From NCBI GenBank assembly GCA_016873155.1, contig VGXX01000007.1, positions 1 to 44,727 on the forward strand: a stretch of 44,727 nt of DNA. The letters are read 5' to 3'. This document shows positions 16,104-25,528 of this stretch, in pieces; positions within the stretch are counted from its first letter, which is position 1, and every line of letters starts with the position of its first letter. Under the pieces are notes generated by a model. The model ran no database searches, had not been told where the DNA came from, and worked only from the letters and a program-made list of their open reading frames with translations. This stretch comes from Planctomycetota bacterium. GTDB lineage: Bacteria; Planctomycetota; Brocadiia; Brocadiales; Brocadiaceae. Both the position numbers and the translations under genes were made by a program.

Positions 16104-16541
16104 TTATGTTGTGCGTTTTTTCTCTCTATCCAAAGTCAAATCAATTAATTTTAGTATTATATTTTTACTGTCATTATACATTTTTATAGCCTGCCATCGA
16201 AAATTGAGATATCTATGAGCAAGACGGTTTCTTTGAATAGACAATTTTGACAGGTGTTCCTGTTCTTTTAAAGATAAACCCAGAAGTTTGCTGCATTTAG
16301 CAAGAGTTTCCCCGTAATTTTCTGCATCTATACTCTCCTGGACAAGAATGGTTCCACATACTTCTATGAGCGCAGTGAGAATATTTTCTACAGTTCTATC
16401 CATTAATTTTTGTAATTTCTTATCTTCCTGATATTCGCGTAACGTTTTGTTAGCATATTCCGACTCAAATTCTTTAATTTCCTCGGTAATAAACTGAAGA
16501 GATTCGCCTATTCTGCCTTTGGCATATTTAAATTCAGGCAT
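16104..16541 (-). CDS. hepT: HepT-like HEPN toxin
   Basis: The 145-residue all-helical protein contains R104-NRLA-H109-R-Y111, matching the RX4HXY motif of HepT-type HEPN ribonucleases. It overlaps the upstream nucleotidyltransferase gene by 8 bases, the standard arrangement of MntA/HepT toxin-antitoxin modules. In characterised pairs MntA inactivates HepT by AMPylating the motif tyrosine, which is present here as Tyr111. The N-terminal half is longer than in minimal HepT proteins. Function as a toxin is inferred from the family. Confidence 0.85.
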   Translation of the reverse strand: MPEFKYAKGRIGESLQFITEEIKEFESEYANKTLREYQEDKKLQKLMDRTVENILTALIEVCGTILVQESIDAENYGETLAKCSKLLGLSLKEQEHLSKLSIQRNRLAHRYLNFRWQAIKMYNDSKNIILKLIDLTLDREKKRTT

Positions 16542-16980
16542 GTTTTATATCCTCCAGGTTCTTCTTCGCAATCTCTAGTTGCCACTTGGTACCAAAAAGA
16601 GTAAAATCTTCCATCTGGTATATCGCCTCATTTCTCAATATGGGATATTTATTTTGATCTTTTATAAAGACGGGAATACCCAGAACTATTGCATTGTAAT
16701 AAAGCATGGGTTTTCTGAAATCTGAATAAATCGGAATGACATTTACTTCCAGACCTATTCTTTTGGTCAGGGAAAACGATATATCTGTTATATGTTCAAA
16801 TACTTTATCCTCAGTGCATTGTTCTTCAGAAAAGACAACAGCAACATCCACATCTGATGTTTTTTTAGGAAAACCCCGTGCCCATGAACCGTATAGAAAA
16901 ACCATCTCGATTTTATAAACTGGGGAAGCTTCATTGAAGTATGTTTTTAAGATATGTATTATTTCCGGTTGTGTGAGCAT
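16534..16980 (-). CDS. mntA: MntA-like nucleotidyltransferase antitoxin
   Basis: The 148-residue protein carries G31-S32 then ten residues then D43-V-D45 (GSWARGFPKKTSDVDVAVVF), the GSX10DXD motif of minimal nucleotidyltransferases. The domain is complete, so it is not one of the catalytically dead variants as far as the motif shows. It is the first gene of the two-gene unit and would AMPylate the HepT toxin encoded next. The pair lies between two PA14/GT-C genes with no functional link to them that I can see. Confidence 0.85.
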   Translation of the reverse strand: MLTQPEIIHILKTYFNEASPVYKIEMVFLYGSWARGFPKKTSDVDVAVVFSEEQCTEDKVFEHITDISFSLTKRIGLEVNVIPIYSDFRKPMLYYNAIVLGIPVFIKDQNKYPILRNEAIYQMEDFTLFGTKWQLEIAKKNLEDIKHA

Positions 16981-17120
16981 TTATTTTTGTAACACTCTAT
17001 AATAAATGTATACTCTGTTTGAAAAATATACAGGGCTATATCCCGATATTTTTTATAAAACATACAAATCGTTTGATTTTATATAATCACTTTTAATATA
17101 TTATAGTAACAAAGTTTTGA

Positions 17121-19766
17121 ATGACAATGACGAATTTAAATCGTCTTAACTATTTAGAGGTACCCATAATCCGCACATTGCAATTCTCAAAATCAAAAGG
17201 CCTTTTAATAACCCTTCTCATTCTCCTGTTAATAGGTGGCGTTTACACAGGTATCCAATTGCTTCTGCCCAATCAGGGACTGACCGGATACTACCTATAT
17301 CTTTCGGAAACAGAATCAAATGCAGACAATGTTCCACTCCATCCCTTGAACGTGTCTTCATCAGAGATACATTCTAACCTTAAAAAAAAGGTCTATGAAG
17401 GATACCCCAAAAAGACGCTTATAAAGGAAACAGTAGAAGACACACCAATAAATTTTGAATGGCATTCAGAAGATAAAAAACCTTATAAATCCCCATTTAC
17501 CATTGAGTGGGACGGCCTTTTAAAAATACAACATCGTCATAACTACACCTTTATCCTGGGTTCGGACGATGGGTCAGAATTATTCCTTAATGACCGCCTG
17601 ATCATTGATAACGGGGGATCTCATGGACTTGAAGAAAAAACAGAAACAGTGCTTCTTGAACCTGGGTTTTATCGCATTCGCTTAACATATTTTGATCAGG
17701 GTGGCGGCGCTGTGCTATACCTCAAATGGGAATATTCAAATGTAGTTGAAACAGCAATACCTCCCTCCCGGTTCTATCAAGAAACAACACTCCAGGATTT
17801 ACACACGATCGACACTACGACACCTTATACTCTGAAAATTGAACCCAATGACACCATTAATAAATCTTATATCGTATTCAGAAAAAACGATCCCACCCTG
17901 TCATTTGATAATTACGGAATACTCAGGACGTACTATGTGAACTATTGGGATAACCACCGTTTCGAACCTCCCACAGATATCCCCAACTACAACATCCTTT
18001 GGAGGGGATCTGTCTGGATACCGGAAGACGGTGAGTATATATTCAAGGTGAACACCAACGGCAATCAGGTGTTTTTGTTTATCGATGCGCAACCCGTTTT
18101 AAAATACCGTACAGGAGGTAATTCAAAGGCACAAATTCACCTGAAGAAGGGCTGGAAACCTATCCAAATTAACTATTTCAATCAGGCGAAGTATGCTACT
18201 CTGAATCTGTGTTGGCAAAAACCCGGTAATAGCAAATTTACAAACATTCCTTCACGCTATTTAATACCCTTCGAGGAGACAGGAGTCTTTGGCAGCGCTA
18301 CCGGATGGTATGCGATAGGATTTATTACTGCATCCCTATCCATTTGTCTTGGCTTCCTTATAGCAACCAGGAGTACAATAAAGAACCGCATCCAGGAATA
18401 CTTTGCGTATGTAACCCAAAAATGGCCTATAGTCGCCTTGATTTTTATTGTCATTCTCGGCGCTACTTTGCGGCTTGACAAATATAGCGTGGTTCCGCCT
18501 CATGGGGATACCATGGATAGTTATCAGGAGGCGTGGAATGGCTATCATATCCTGCATGGCGAAGGGCCCAAATCGTGGGAATATGTGTATTTTCTACCCG
18601 CTTACAAAAACGAAGACAAAAAATTTCTGAAATGGTTTGGGGATACTTTCATGATCGTAAAGCGTTACATAGCCCATCCCCCTTTATTTTCCATCCTTGC
18701 CGGTATTCCGCCAAGCATCTCCGGCGCTAAAGATTACCTGGATTGCCGTCTTACGGCTATCCGGTTAACTCCCATTTTTATATCAACGGTTACCATCATT
18801 CTTGTATTTATTGTCTCTCATAAGATATACAAGTCCAACACGGCCTCCGTCATTGCCGGTTTATTGTATGCCACAGTACCGCTCATTGTTGCCTCAGGGC
18901 GCATAGCAAAGGGCGACTGTCTCCTTGCACTCGTCCTCATCTCAGGGGTGTTATGTGTCTTAAAATACACCGAATCCAAAAAGTGGATATATGTAATTTT
19001 CACGGGACTCCTTGCAGGGGTATCGTTCTGGTGCAAAGAAACCGGTATGTGTGTAATTGTGATCCTCCCCGTTCTCATGGGCCGAAAGGGTTTTCTCAAA
19101 GAAGCCTGCATTGCCGCAGGAATCGGTATTTTCCTTGCTGCATGTTATCTGCTGTATAATTATTTGATAAACCCGGAGGCGTTCTTTAAGATATTGAGTT
19201 TGCGTGGCGAACACCAGGGCACGGTATTTAACATCGCGCTGAACTATATAAAGGAATCCAGACTCGCCCTGTCGTATGCCAGTTTTGGCATAGGATATCT
19301 CTTATGGTTCTGGTTTGCAGTCGTTTACGTGATGGGAAAGAGGGATCAGGTCGTTCCCATAACTACCTTCATTTTCCTCATGACACTCTGTGCCCTGTCA
19401 AAAGACGGTCAAACATTTGGATGGTTTCTTATGCCCATATATCCGTTTATGGCAATTGCTGGGGGGCTATTCCTCAGGGACTTTATCTCAAAGCCCAATA
19501 CCGGGAGGGCGCTTTTACTACTCCTGGTGCTTATGGCAGTCCCACTAAAAGGAGTTCTTCCAGAGGAATTGTTCAAATCTGCCTGGTTGTTTAGATGGTA
19601 TCTTGCAATTGGTACCCTTCCTTTTCTCGCCTTTGATTTTTATAAGCATCGGATAACCGCCACAGTTGCGAAAGTAGCCTGCTACACGTATATTTTTCTT
19701 TTCATACTGATAAATGTCTACATTGTATATCACCTGCCCGATCTCTACGATCCGATGAAAAGGTAA
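17121..19766 (+). CDS. GT39-like membrane glycosyltransferase with two N-terminal PA14 domains
   Basis: The 881-residue protein has one N-terminal membrane helix (about 30-50), then two PA14 domains. The first is about residues 50-220, with WHSEDKKPYKSPFTIEWDG, GSDDGSELFLNDR and TYFDQGGGAVLYLKWE. The second, about 245-390, is more divergent (NILWRGSVWIPEDGEY; NYFNQAKYATLNLCWQKPG) and lacks the SDDGS loop. From about residue 395 it is polytopic. The first loop is RLDKYSVVPPHGDTMDSYQEAWNG, and a later helix carries ETGMCVIVILPVLMGRK, as in GT39-like proteins. The PA14 units precede the transferase, the reverse of the neighbouring genes. Confidence 0.8.
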   Translation: MTMTNLNRLNYLEVPIIRTLQFSKSKGLLITLLILLLIGGVYTGIQLLLPNQGLTGYYLYLSETESNADNVPLHPLNVSSSEIHSNLKKKVYEGYPKKTLIKETVEDTPINFEWHSEDKKPYKSPFTIEWDGLLKIQHRHNYTFILGSDDGSELFLNDRLIIDNGGSHGLEEKTETVLLEPGFYRIRLTYFDQGGGAVLYLKWEYSNVVETAIPPSRFYQETTLQDLHTIDTTTPYTLKIEPNDTINKSYIVFRKNDPTLSFDNYGILRTYYVNYWDNHRFEPPTDIPNYNILWRGSVWIPEDGEYIFKVNTNGNQVFLFIDAQPVLKYRTGGNSKAQIHLKKGWKPIQINYFNQAKYATLNLCWQKPGNSKFTNIPSRYLIPFEETGVFGSATGWYAIGFITASLSICLGFLIATRSTIKNRIQEYFAYVTQKWPIVALIFIVILGATLRLDKYSVVPPHGDTMDSYQEAWNGYHILHGEGPKSWEYVYFLPAYKNEDKKFLKWFGDTFMIVKRYIAHPPLFSILAGIPPSISGAKDYLDCRLTAIRLTPIFISTVTIILVFIVSHKIYKSNTASVIAGLLYATVPLIVASGRIAKGDCLLALVLISGVLCVLKYTESKKWIYVIFTGLLAGVSFWCKETGMCVIVILPVLMGRKGFLKEACIAAGIGIFLAACYLLYNYLINPEAFFKILSLRGEHQGTVFNIALNYIKESRLALSYASFGIGYLLWFWFAVVYVMGKRDQVVPITTFIFLMTLCALSKDGQTFGWFLMPIYPFMAIAGGLFLRDFISKPNTGRALLLLLVLMAVPLKGVLPEELFKSAWLFRWYLAIGTLPFLAFDFYKHRITATVAKVACYTYIFLFILINVYIVYHLPDLYDPMKR

Positions 19767-19798
19767 AATTATTAAAACGATGTATTTTTAAATGTTGT

Positions 19799-22700
19799 AT
19801 GAGAAAATATTTCATGAGAAAAATAAGCGATGCTGCGCTCTTATTTTGCAGTTTCTTTTTTATTTATGGGATGTTCGTCAACAGTAACGACCAGAATGCC
19901 TATACTTTGCAACACGCAGGAATAGAGGCTATCGTAGAAAGAGGGACTTTATATGTCGATGGCAGTTCTACTCCTCAATTGATGCGGGTGGGAGACGTTT
20001 TCAATCACAACGGTCATCTTTATGCGGCTAAACAGCCGGGTCAATTGTTCATTGGGGCTACCGTCTATTTTATATTGCACCTTCTAGGAGTGACGTATAA
20101 GAATAATTATTTACTCACCTCATCCTTAGTAACATGGTTTACCTCAGGGTTGATGACCTCATTAGTTGTAATAATGCTCTTTAAGATATCCGTCCTTTTT
20201 ACCGGCAATAAAAATCTTAGCGTTCTAATATCGGTATTCTACGGATTGGGAACCATGGCCTTCCCATATAGCGGGGTTACCCATCACGATGTTTATGGTA
20301 CCTTTTTTATATTTGCTTCATTTTATTTTCTTATGGTGAATTATTATGCCAATCCCTCTTATAAAATAGTATATCCTGTTTTAGCTGGCGCTGCTGTCGG
20401 GTTTTCCATTTTTTTATCCATCCTGCCATTGTTTATTGTATTTGCAGAAATTTTATATCTCCTGTCTTTCAAGAGATGGAAACAAGTGGTTCTGTTTTTC
20501 GTCGCCTGCGTTATTTCATTTTCGCCTTTATTGATCTATAACTATAATGCATTCGGCAATCCTTTGCTGCCGGCAAACATAGCCGGTAACTTTAATGATA
20601 CATATCCTATTCTTTCATTTGAAAATGCCATAAATAAAATAAGATTCTATTTCTTTTCGTCAAATACCAGTATTTATGCCTTTTCTCCAATAACTGTTTT
20701 ATCGTTTTTGGGCATTTTGTTTATTCCAAAACAATATCTCAGAGAAAAACTGTTTCTTTCCCTTCAGTTTCTTTTTCTATCTTTCTATTTAATTATGATG
20801 ACGACCGTCGGCCACTGCCAATATGGCCCTAGGTATTTGATTCCTACATTGTCTTTTTTAAGTTTAGGCTTATGTGGGTACTGGATGGGATTTGTAACAA
20901 ATTATTTTAGCAAAATTTTAACACTTAGGTATTTGACCACAATAATTATCATAACAGGTGCAATTTCTATTGTTATTTCAGCTGTTGGGGCTTCCCAGGG
21001 TACTATGTACTGCTCACTAAACATATGGGCTTTTAGATACTATTTAGGCAAGATTATTACCGGCAGTTTTCCTGAGTTCCCTTTGCTTAAAATTTCAACT
21101 CTTCTTTTAACTGCTGTTTTTTTTGTCTCTATAATTAAATACAAGGAAAACATACGTGAATATGTGTATCCTAAGTATATGTTGGCTAAAGGAAAGCTGT
21201 GCCGCATAAATCGGTTATGGTTGATAAATAATTTCTACCTGATAGTAATTATATTTTTGGCAATTATTTTAAGAGTGGTTCTCTTGAATGAAGTCCCCAA
21301 CGGCTTTTATTCTGACGAGGCATCTATCGGTTATAACTCATATTCGATTCTGCAAACGGGAAGAGACGAACATGGGAAGTTAATGCCCTTGTATTTCAAG
21401 GCATTTGGGGAGTACAAAAATCCTATTTATATATATGCAGCCATTCCTCTAATAAAGATATTTGGTTTAAATGAATTTGCTGTTCGACTGACATCCGCTC
21501 TGTTCGGCACATTGACCGTGCTCTTTACGTATTTTCTTGCCAAAGAGTTGTTTCACAAACGGGTTGGCTTATGGGCTGCCTTGCTTTTGGCTATATCTCC
21601 CTGGCATCTTCAGTTCAGCCGCATTGCTTTCGAGGCTATTTCACTACCGTGCCTTTTTACCGTCGGTTGCTATTTCTTATTGAAGGGCATGGAAAAAGGC
21701 AAATACCTATTTTACAGCGCTATCCCATTGGCCTTAACCTTTTACACATACGCTCCTGCCAAAGTTTTCGTGCCGCTTTTCCTGGCTGGCTTTTTTGCCC
21801 TGAATTATCGTAGTCTCATTAAATTTAAACGAGAGCTATTTTTATCTTTAGCATTAGCATTATTTATTTTGGTACCTCTTTTAATCTTCACTGTTTACGG
21901 GCAAGGCCAGTCAAGATTTAACATAGTATCTATTTTTACAAAACACTCTTTAAACCTAACAAGGGATAATATTTTAAATGATACATATTGGTCTACTTCT
22001 TTATTTAAAAGTTTGTCTGACCACAAATTCTTTTTGATTTTGTACTCCTTTTTGAGGAATTATTTTCTCCATATGTCACCAAATTTCTTATTTTTTAAAG
22101 GAGACTCAAATACAAGGCACTGCATCGGAGGTATGGGTCAACTCTATCAATTTGAAGGCATTCTCCTCGTTATGGGCATTATTTTCCTTGTCTTGAGAAA
22201 GAGGGAAAAACATTGGATACTCTTATGGTGGTTTCTTATATTTCCAGTCGCTTCCGGTCTCACATACGAAAGCGTTCCCCATGCCATAAGGTCAATCTGC
22301 GGATTGCCCGTTTTCCATATAATTGCTGCGCTTGGTGTCGTATCATCTTTCAATTATATAAAATACATCAAAATAAATAAATCAGGGTATAAAACGGGTA
22401 TCAAGTATCTAACAACCTCTGTGTCGATTCTTTTCCTGGCATTCGCTGTATACAACATACGGTATTATTTTGTGAGGTATTATAAGGTATACCCCAAGAA
22501 ATCATTTGGTGTATGGAGTTACGGCAGAAAAGAAATTATTCAGACTGCTGAGAATTTTAAAGGGATAGATACTTATAGTTTTATGGGAATGGGACGACAG
22601 GATATATTTGTCTTATTTTATACGAAATACGATCCGGGAAAATGGCAAAAAACCAGGCATTTTGACAGATACCGATTTGATAGTATCGATAGACTCGCAG

Positions 22701-23302
22701 ACAAAAGACAAGCGTTGATTGTTGAAGCAGGCAAGTACACACAATACCCAACGATTCAAACAATCTTCTTGCCGAATGGCAAGGCTGGTTATGAAATTAG
22801 GGAGTATAAAGAAAAAAAGGCAGATATCCTAAGCCTTTCAGATATCAAACCAGAAGTCGTGGGTGGTTTGAAGGGGAGTTATTTTAATGGAAAGAATTTT
22901 GATAAATTTGTACTCTTCAGAATAGATAAGATGATAGACTATAACTGGCAACGCGGATCGCCATGTCCTGGGGTAAACACCGACAATTTTTCCATACGAT
23001 GGGATGGATTAATAAAAATAGATGAGAGCGAAGAATATAAATTTTATACTGTTAGCGACGATGGTATTAGGTTAATGGTAGATGGATATACTATTATTGA
23101 CAATTGGACCTCGCATCGTTCAACTGAAGACGGCGCAGTAATTTACTTAGACAAAGGTTGGCATAAAATCGCAATTGAATATAACGATATAGGTTTTGAT
23201 GCAACAGTGAAACTATTATGGAGCTCTACTTTAATAGAAAAACAGGTAATACCTTCGGATCATTTCAGTTTTTATGATCCAAATGATAGTGATCTTAACT
23301 GA
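19799..23302 (+). CDS. Tandem GT-C membrane glycosyltransferase with C-terminal PA14 domain
   Basis: This 1,167-residue protein appears to contain two membrane modules. The first (about 1-440) has a large loop with GHLYAAKQPGQLFIG and many helices. The second (about 465-900) starts with RVVLLNEVPNGFYSDEASIGYNSYSI and FGLNEFAVRLTSALFGTLTVLFTYFLAKELF, which is clear GT39/PMT-like sequence with the SDEA acidic pair. A PA14 domain follows (about 1030-1160): LKGSYFNGKNFD, FSIRWDGLIKIDESEEYKFYTVSDDG, NDIGFDATVKLLW. Two GT-C modules in one chain is unusual. The gene is 32 bases after the previous PA14/GT-C gene and probably in its operon. Confidence 0.8.
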   Translation: MRKYFMRKISDAALLFCSFFFIYGMFVNSNDQNAYTLQHAGIEAIVERGTLYVDGSSTPQLMRVGDVFNHNGHLYAAKQPGQLFIGATVYFILHLLGVTYKNNYLLTSSLVTWFTSGLMTSLVVIMLFKISVLFTGNKNLSVLISVFYGLGTMAFPYSGVTHHDVYGTFFIFASFYFLMVNYYANPSYKIVYPVLAGAAVGFSIFLSILPLFIVFAEILYLLSFKRWKQVVLFFVACVISFSPLLIYNYNAFGNPLLPANIAGNFNDTYPILSFENAINKIRFYFFSSNTSIYAFSPITVLSFLGILFIPKQYLREKLFLSLQFLFLSFYLIMMTTVGHCQYGPRYLIPTLSFLSLGLCGYWMGFVTNYFSKILTLRYLTTIIIITGAISIVISAVGASQGTMYCSLNIWAFRYYLGKIITGSFPEFPLLKISTLLLTAVFFVSIIKYKENIREYVYPKYMLAKGKLCRINRLWLINNFYLIVIIFLAIILRVVLLNEVPNGFYSDEASIGYNSYSILQTGRDEHGKLMPLYFKAFGEYKNPIYIYAAIPLIKIFGLNEFAVRLTSALFGTLTVLFTYFLAKELFHKRVGLWAALLLAISPWHLQFSRIAFEAISLPCLFTVGCYFLLKGMEKGKYLFYSAIPLALTFYTYAPAKVFVPLFLAGFFALNYRSLIKFKRELFLSLALALFILVPLLIFTVYGQGQSRFNIVSIFTKHSLNLTRDNILNDTYWSTSLFKSLSDHKFFLILYSFLRNYFLHMSPNFLFFKGDSNTRHCIGGMGQLYQFEGILLVMGIIFLVLRKREKHWILLWWFLIFPVASGLTYESVPHAIRSICGLPVFHIIAALGVVSSFNYIKYIKINKSGYKTGIKYLTTSVSILFLAFAVYNIRYYFVRYYKVYPKKSFGVWSYGRKEIIQTAENFKGIDTYSFMGMGRQDIFVLFYTKYDPGKWQKTRHFDRYRFDSIDRLADKRQALIVEAGKYTQYPTIQTIFLPNGKAGYEIREYKEKKADILSLSDIKPEVVGGLKGSYFNGKNFDKFVLFRIDKMIDYNWQRGSPCPGVNTDNFSIRWDGLIKIDESEEYKFYTVSDDGIRLMVDGYTIIDNWTSHRSTEDGAVIYLDKGWHKIAIEYNDIGFDATVKLLWSSTLIEKQVIPSDHFSFYDPNDSDLN

Positions 23303-23429
23303 GCGATTCTTAATTTCTAAAAGAAGGAAAGCGCTGGGATGTCAAACATTATGCATTTATTGTAATTTCTATTAACTCGCCTCATATCTGCAAAAAGCAG
23401 AATAAAACATCTCTATATTTATTCTATGC

Positions 23430-24113
23430 TCAATGTCGGGAGTATATTCCCATCTTTCGCCCAACAATTATTTGATTTAATAATAGAAAGTTCAATCTAC
23501 ACAACTTCATTATCTTTTCGAATATCAATTCAAAGGGCATGCCAACAGGAGAGATCATAAATTGTTCTGCATTCAAAATTTCAAAACCGACTGTGTTGAA
23601 CAACGATATTAACTTGCTTAAAGTGATGAGTTCATGATGCTCTTCTTCTTTCAAATGACCTATATGCGTGGCAATCCCTTCCCAAAATGGGTGCGGGGTT
23701 GTCATTATTAGTATGCCATTTTTCCGCAGTACCCGAAAGGCTTCGCGGACTAATTGGATTGGTTCAGAGACATGTTCAATAATTGCGGTGGCAATAACAA
23801 CGTCAAAGACATTGTCTTTAATCGGCAGGACTACGGCATCTCCCTGGATTAAGTGAATTATTTTGCTCTCACAGCAAGCCATTAAATCCCTGGCATATTC
23901 AATACCTACACAGGTTGCATTGGGAAATGCATCTTTTAGGTTGCTCAGCATGAGACCATCCGCAGTCCCAATATCCAGGATCGACTGCGGTATTTCGGGA
24001 TGTAACGTCTCTATACCTTTTAATACCTCAAACGTCCTTCGCTTTAATCTGTAAATATGTGATCGTTTTGTTTGTCGTGCTATGGCATAATCTTTATCTA
24101 GGACTCCCTTCAT
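23430..24113 (-). CDS. Class I SAM-dependent methyltransferase
   Basis: The 227-residue protein has motif I ILDIGTADGLMLSNL, an acidic residue after the second strand (CVGIEYARDL), GDAVVLPIKDNVFDVVIATAIIEHV (motifs III/IV), and FRVLRKNGILIMTTPHPFWEG, all typical of Methyltransf_11-type enzymes. It is the last gene of a three-gene minus-strand operon and overlaps the radical SAM gene by 4 bases. Methylation of a glycan, lipid or small molecule is possible; the sequence does not reveal the acceptor. Confidence 0.85.
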   Translation of the reverse strand: MKGVLDKDYAIARQTKRSHIYRLKRRTFEVLKGIETLHPEIPQSILDIGTADGLMLSNLKDAFPNATCVGIEYARDLMACCESKIIHLIQGDAVVLPIKDNVFDVVIATAIIEHVSEPIQLVREAFRVLRKNGILIMTTPHPFWEGIATHIGHLKEEEHHELITLSKLISLFNTVGFEILNAEQFMISPVGMPFELIFEKIMKLCRLNFLLLNQIIVGRKMGIYSRH

Positions 24114-25528
24114 GACTGCATTCCAAAGACCTTCAGGCCTGCCCGCGCCATCCGTTTAAATTCACCGATTGACCGCACGTGTATTAATCTCTTCAAGATA
24201 TACCTCGGTCTGGTGTAAAAACTCTTGTAGGCATAAACGATTAATTCCTGTAGTTCTTCCCGTGTAAAATTTTCTTCCCAGCATCTGGGCTGGAATCCTG
24301 GTACCTGATTTCTGGCAAATTCCCACCAGAAATCTTCTTTTATAATGCCATCTCTCAACCCCATCTTATATATTTCTGTGGCCGGAAAAGGCGTAAAAAT
24401 AGTGATATGCACGAAATCCGGCTTTAGCTCCTTTGCGAATGCAATCGTTTCCATAATTTCTTTTCGTGTCTCTTTCGGGCATCCTATCATAAAATACGCC
24501 AGGACGGATATGCCAGCCTCTTTTGTTTGTTGAAAGGTGGTTCGTACACGTTCAATCGTGATGCCTTTGTTTAATATCTTCAGGATTTCTGGATTGCCCG
24601 ATTCCACTCCATAATGAATACGTTCACAGTTTGCTTCCTTTAATTTTTTTAAAAGGTCTTTATCAATATTATTTACCCGCGCCCGGATATCCCAACCGAT
24701 ATTAAGTTTTCTCCTTTTAATCTCATTGCATATATCTATTACCCTTTGTCTGTCTATCGTGAAGGTGTCATCGTAGATCAGAAATTCGTTTATGCCCAGT
24801 TTTACACATTCCTCCATTTCGTCCACCACGTTCATCGCCGATCGTGCGCGAAAATTTTTACCCAGATGAGGTCGGTCGCAGAAGGTACACAGATACGGGC
24901 AACCGCGGCTTGTAAACATGGTAGTGATAGGGCTTCTCCTTGCCATGAGTGAGCTGTATTTTCGAACCGGCGTCAAATGGCGGGCGGGAAAGGGCAAGCC
25001 GTCCAGATCCTCATTGAGCGGCCTGGCGCCTGTGTTGATGACCCTTCCATTTTCTTTAAAAACCAACCCCGGAATACTTCTTAATCGCGCCGGGTTATCA
25101 ATGTTTTCTGCCAGTTCTTTAAAGGTGACTTCCCCTTCGCCTAAGACAAGAAAATCAACACCTGGAATATTTATCGTTTCTTCCGGATAGATGTGGACAT
25201 GAGGACCTCCCAGCACTACCTTTATTTCCGGACGAATAGATTTGATCAAATTAATAACTTTTATGACGTCTATGAGGGTAAAGGTCATGGCCGTAATTCC
25301 CACAACGTCTGGCAATTTTGCTAGAATCACGTCCTTCAAACGATCATAACCTATCTCCTCTGCCTGTGTATCCATTACTTCAACGCCGAAGTTAGTATGT
25401 TTTTCCAGATAACCTGCTATATACAATATTCCGAGCGGTGGGTTATAACCTCGCTCCTCTTCGATGATACTTGGGTTATTGCCGAGCAATTCGTTTTCAG
25501 AAGGCGGATTAATCAGAAGGATTTTCAT
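24110..25528 (-). CDS. B12-binding-domain radical SAM protein
   Basis: Residues 1 to about 150 form a cobalamin-binding-type Rossmann domain (KILLINPPSE; VVLGGPHVHIYPEE; FLVLGEGEVTF). The radical SAM core starts at about 200 and ligates the 4Fe-4S cluster through C210-PYL-C214-TF-C217. It continues with FLIYDDTFTIDRQRV, RIHYGVESGNPEILKILNKGI and YFMIGCPKET. Enzymes of this class often methylate unactivated carbons or rearrange lipids and cofactors. The substrate cannot be told from sequence. Its start codon overlaps the stop of the GT2 gene by one base (TAATG), so the two are translationally coupled. Confidence 0.9.
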   Translation of the reverse strand: MKILLINPPSENELLGNNPSIIEEERGYNPPLGILYIAGYLEKHTNFGVEVMDTQAEEIGYDRLKDVILAKLPDVVGITAMTFTLIDVIKVINLIKSIRPEIKVVLGGPHVHIYPEETINIPGVDFLVLGEGEVTFKELAENIDNPARLRSIPGLVFKENGRVINTGARPLNEDLDGLPFPARHLTPVRKYSSLMARRSPITTMFTSRGCPYLCTFCDRPHLGKNFRARSAMNVVDEMEECVKLGINEFLIYDDTFTIDRQRVIDICNEIKRRKLNIGWDIRARVNNIDKDLLKKLKEANCERIHYGVESGNPEILKILNKGITIERVRTTFQQTKEAGISVLAYFMIGCPKETRKEIMETIAFAKELKPDFVHITIFTPFPATEIYKMGLRDGIIKEDFWWEFARNQVPGFQPRCWEENFTREELQELIVYAYKSFYTRPRYILKRLIHVRSIGEFKRMARAGLKVFGMQS

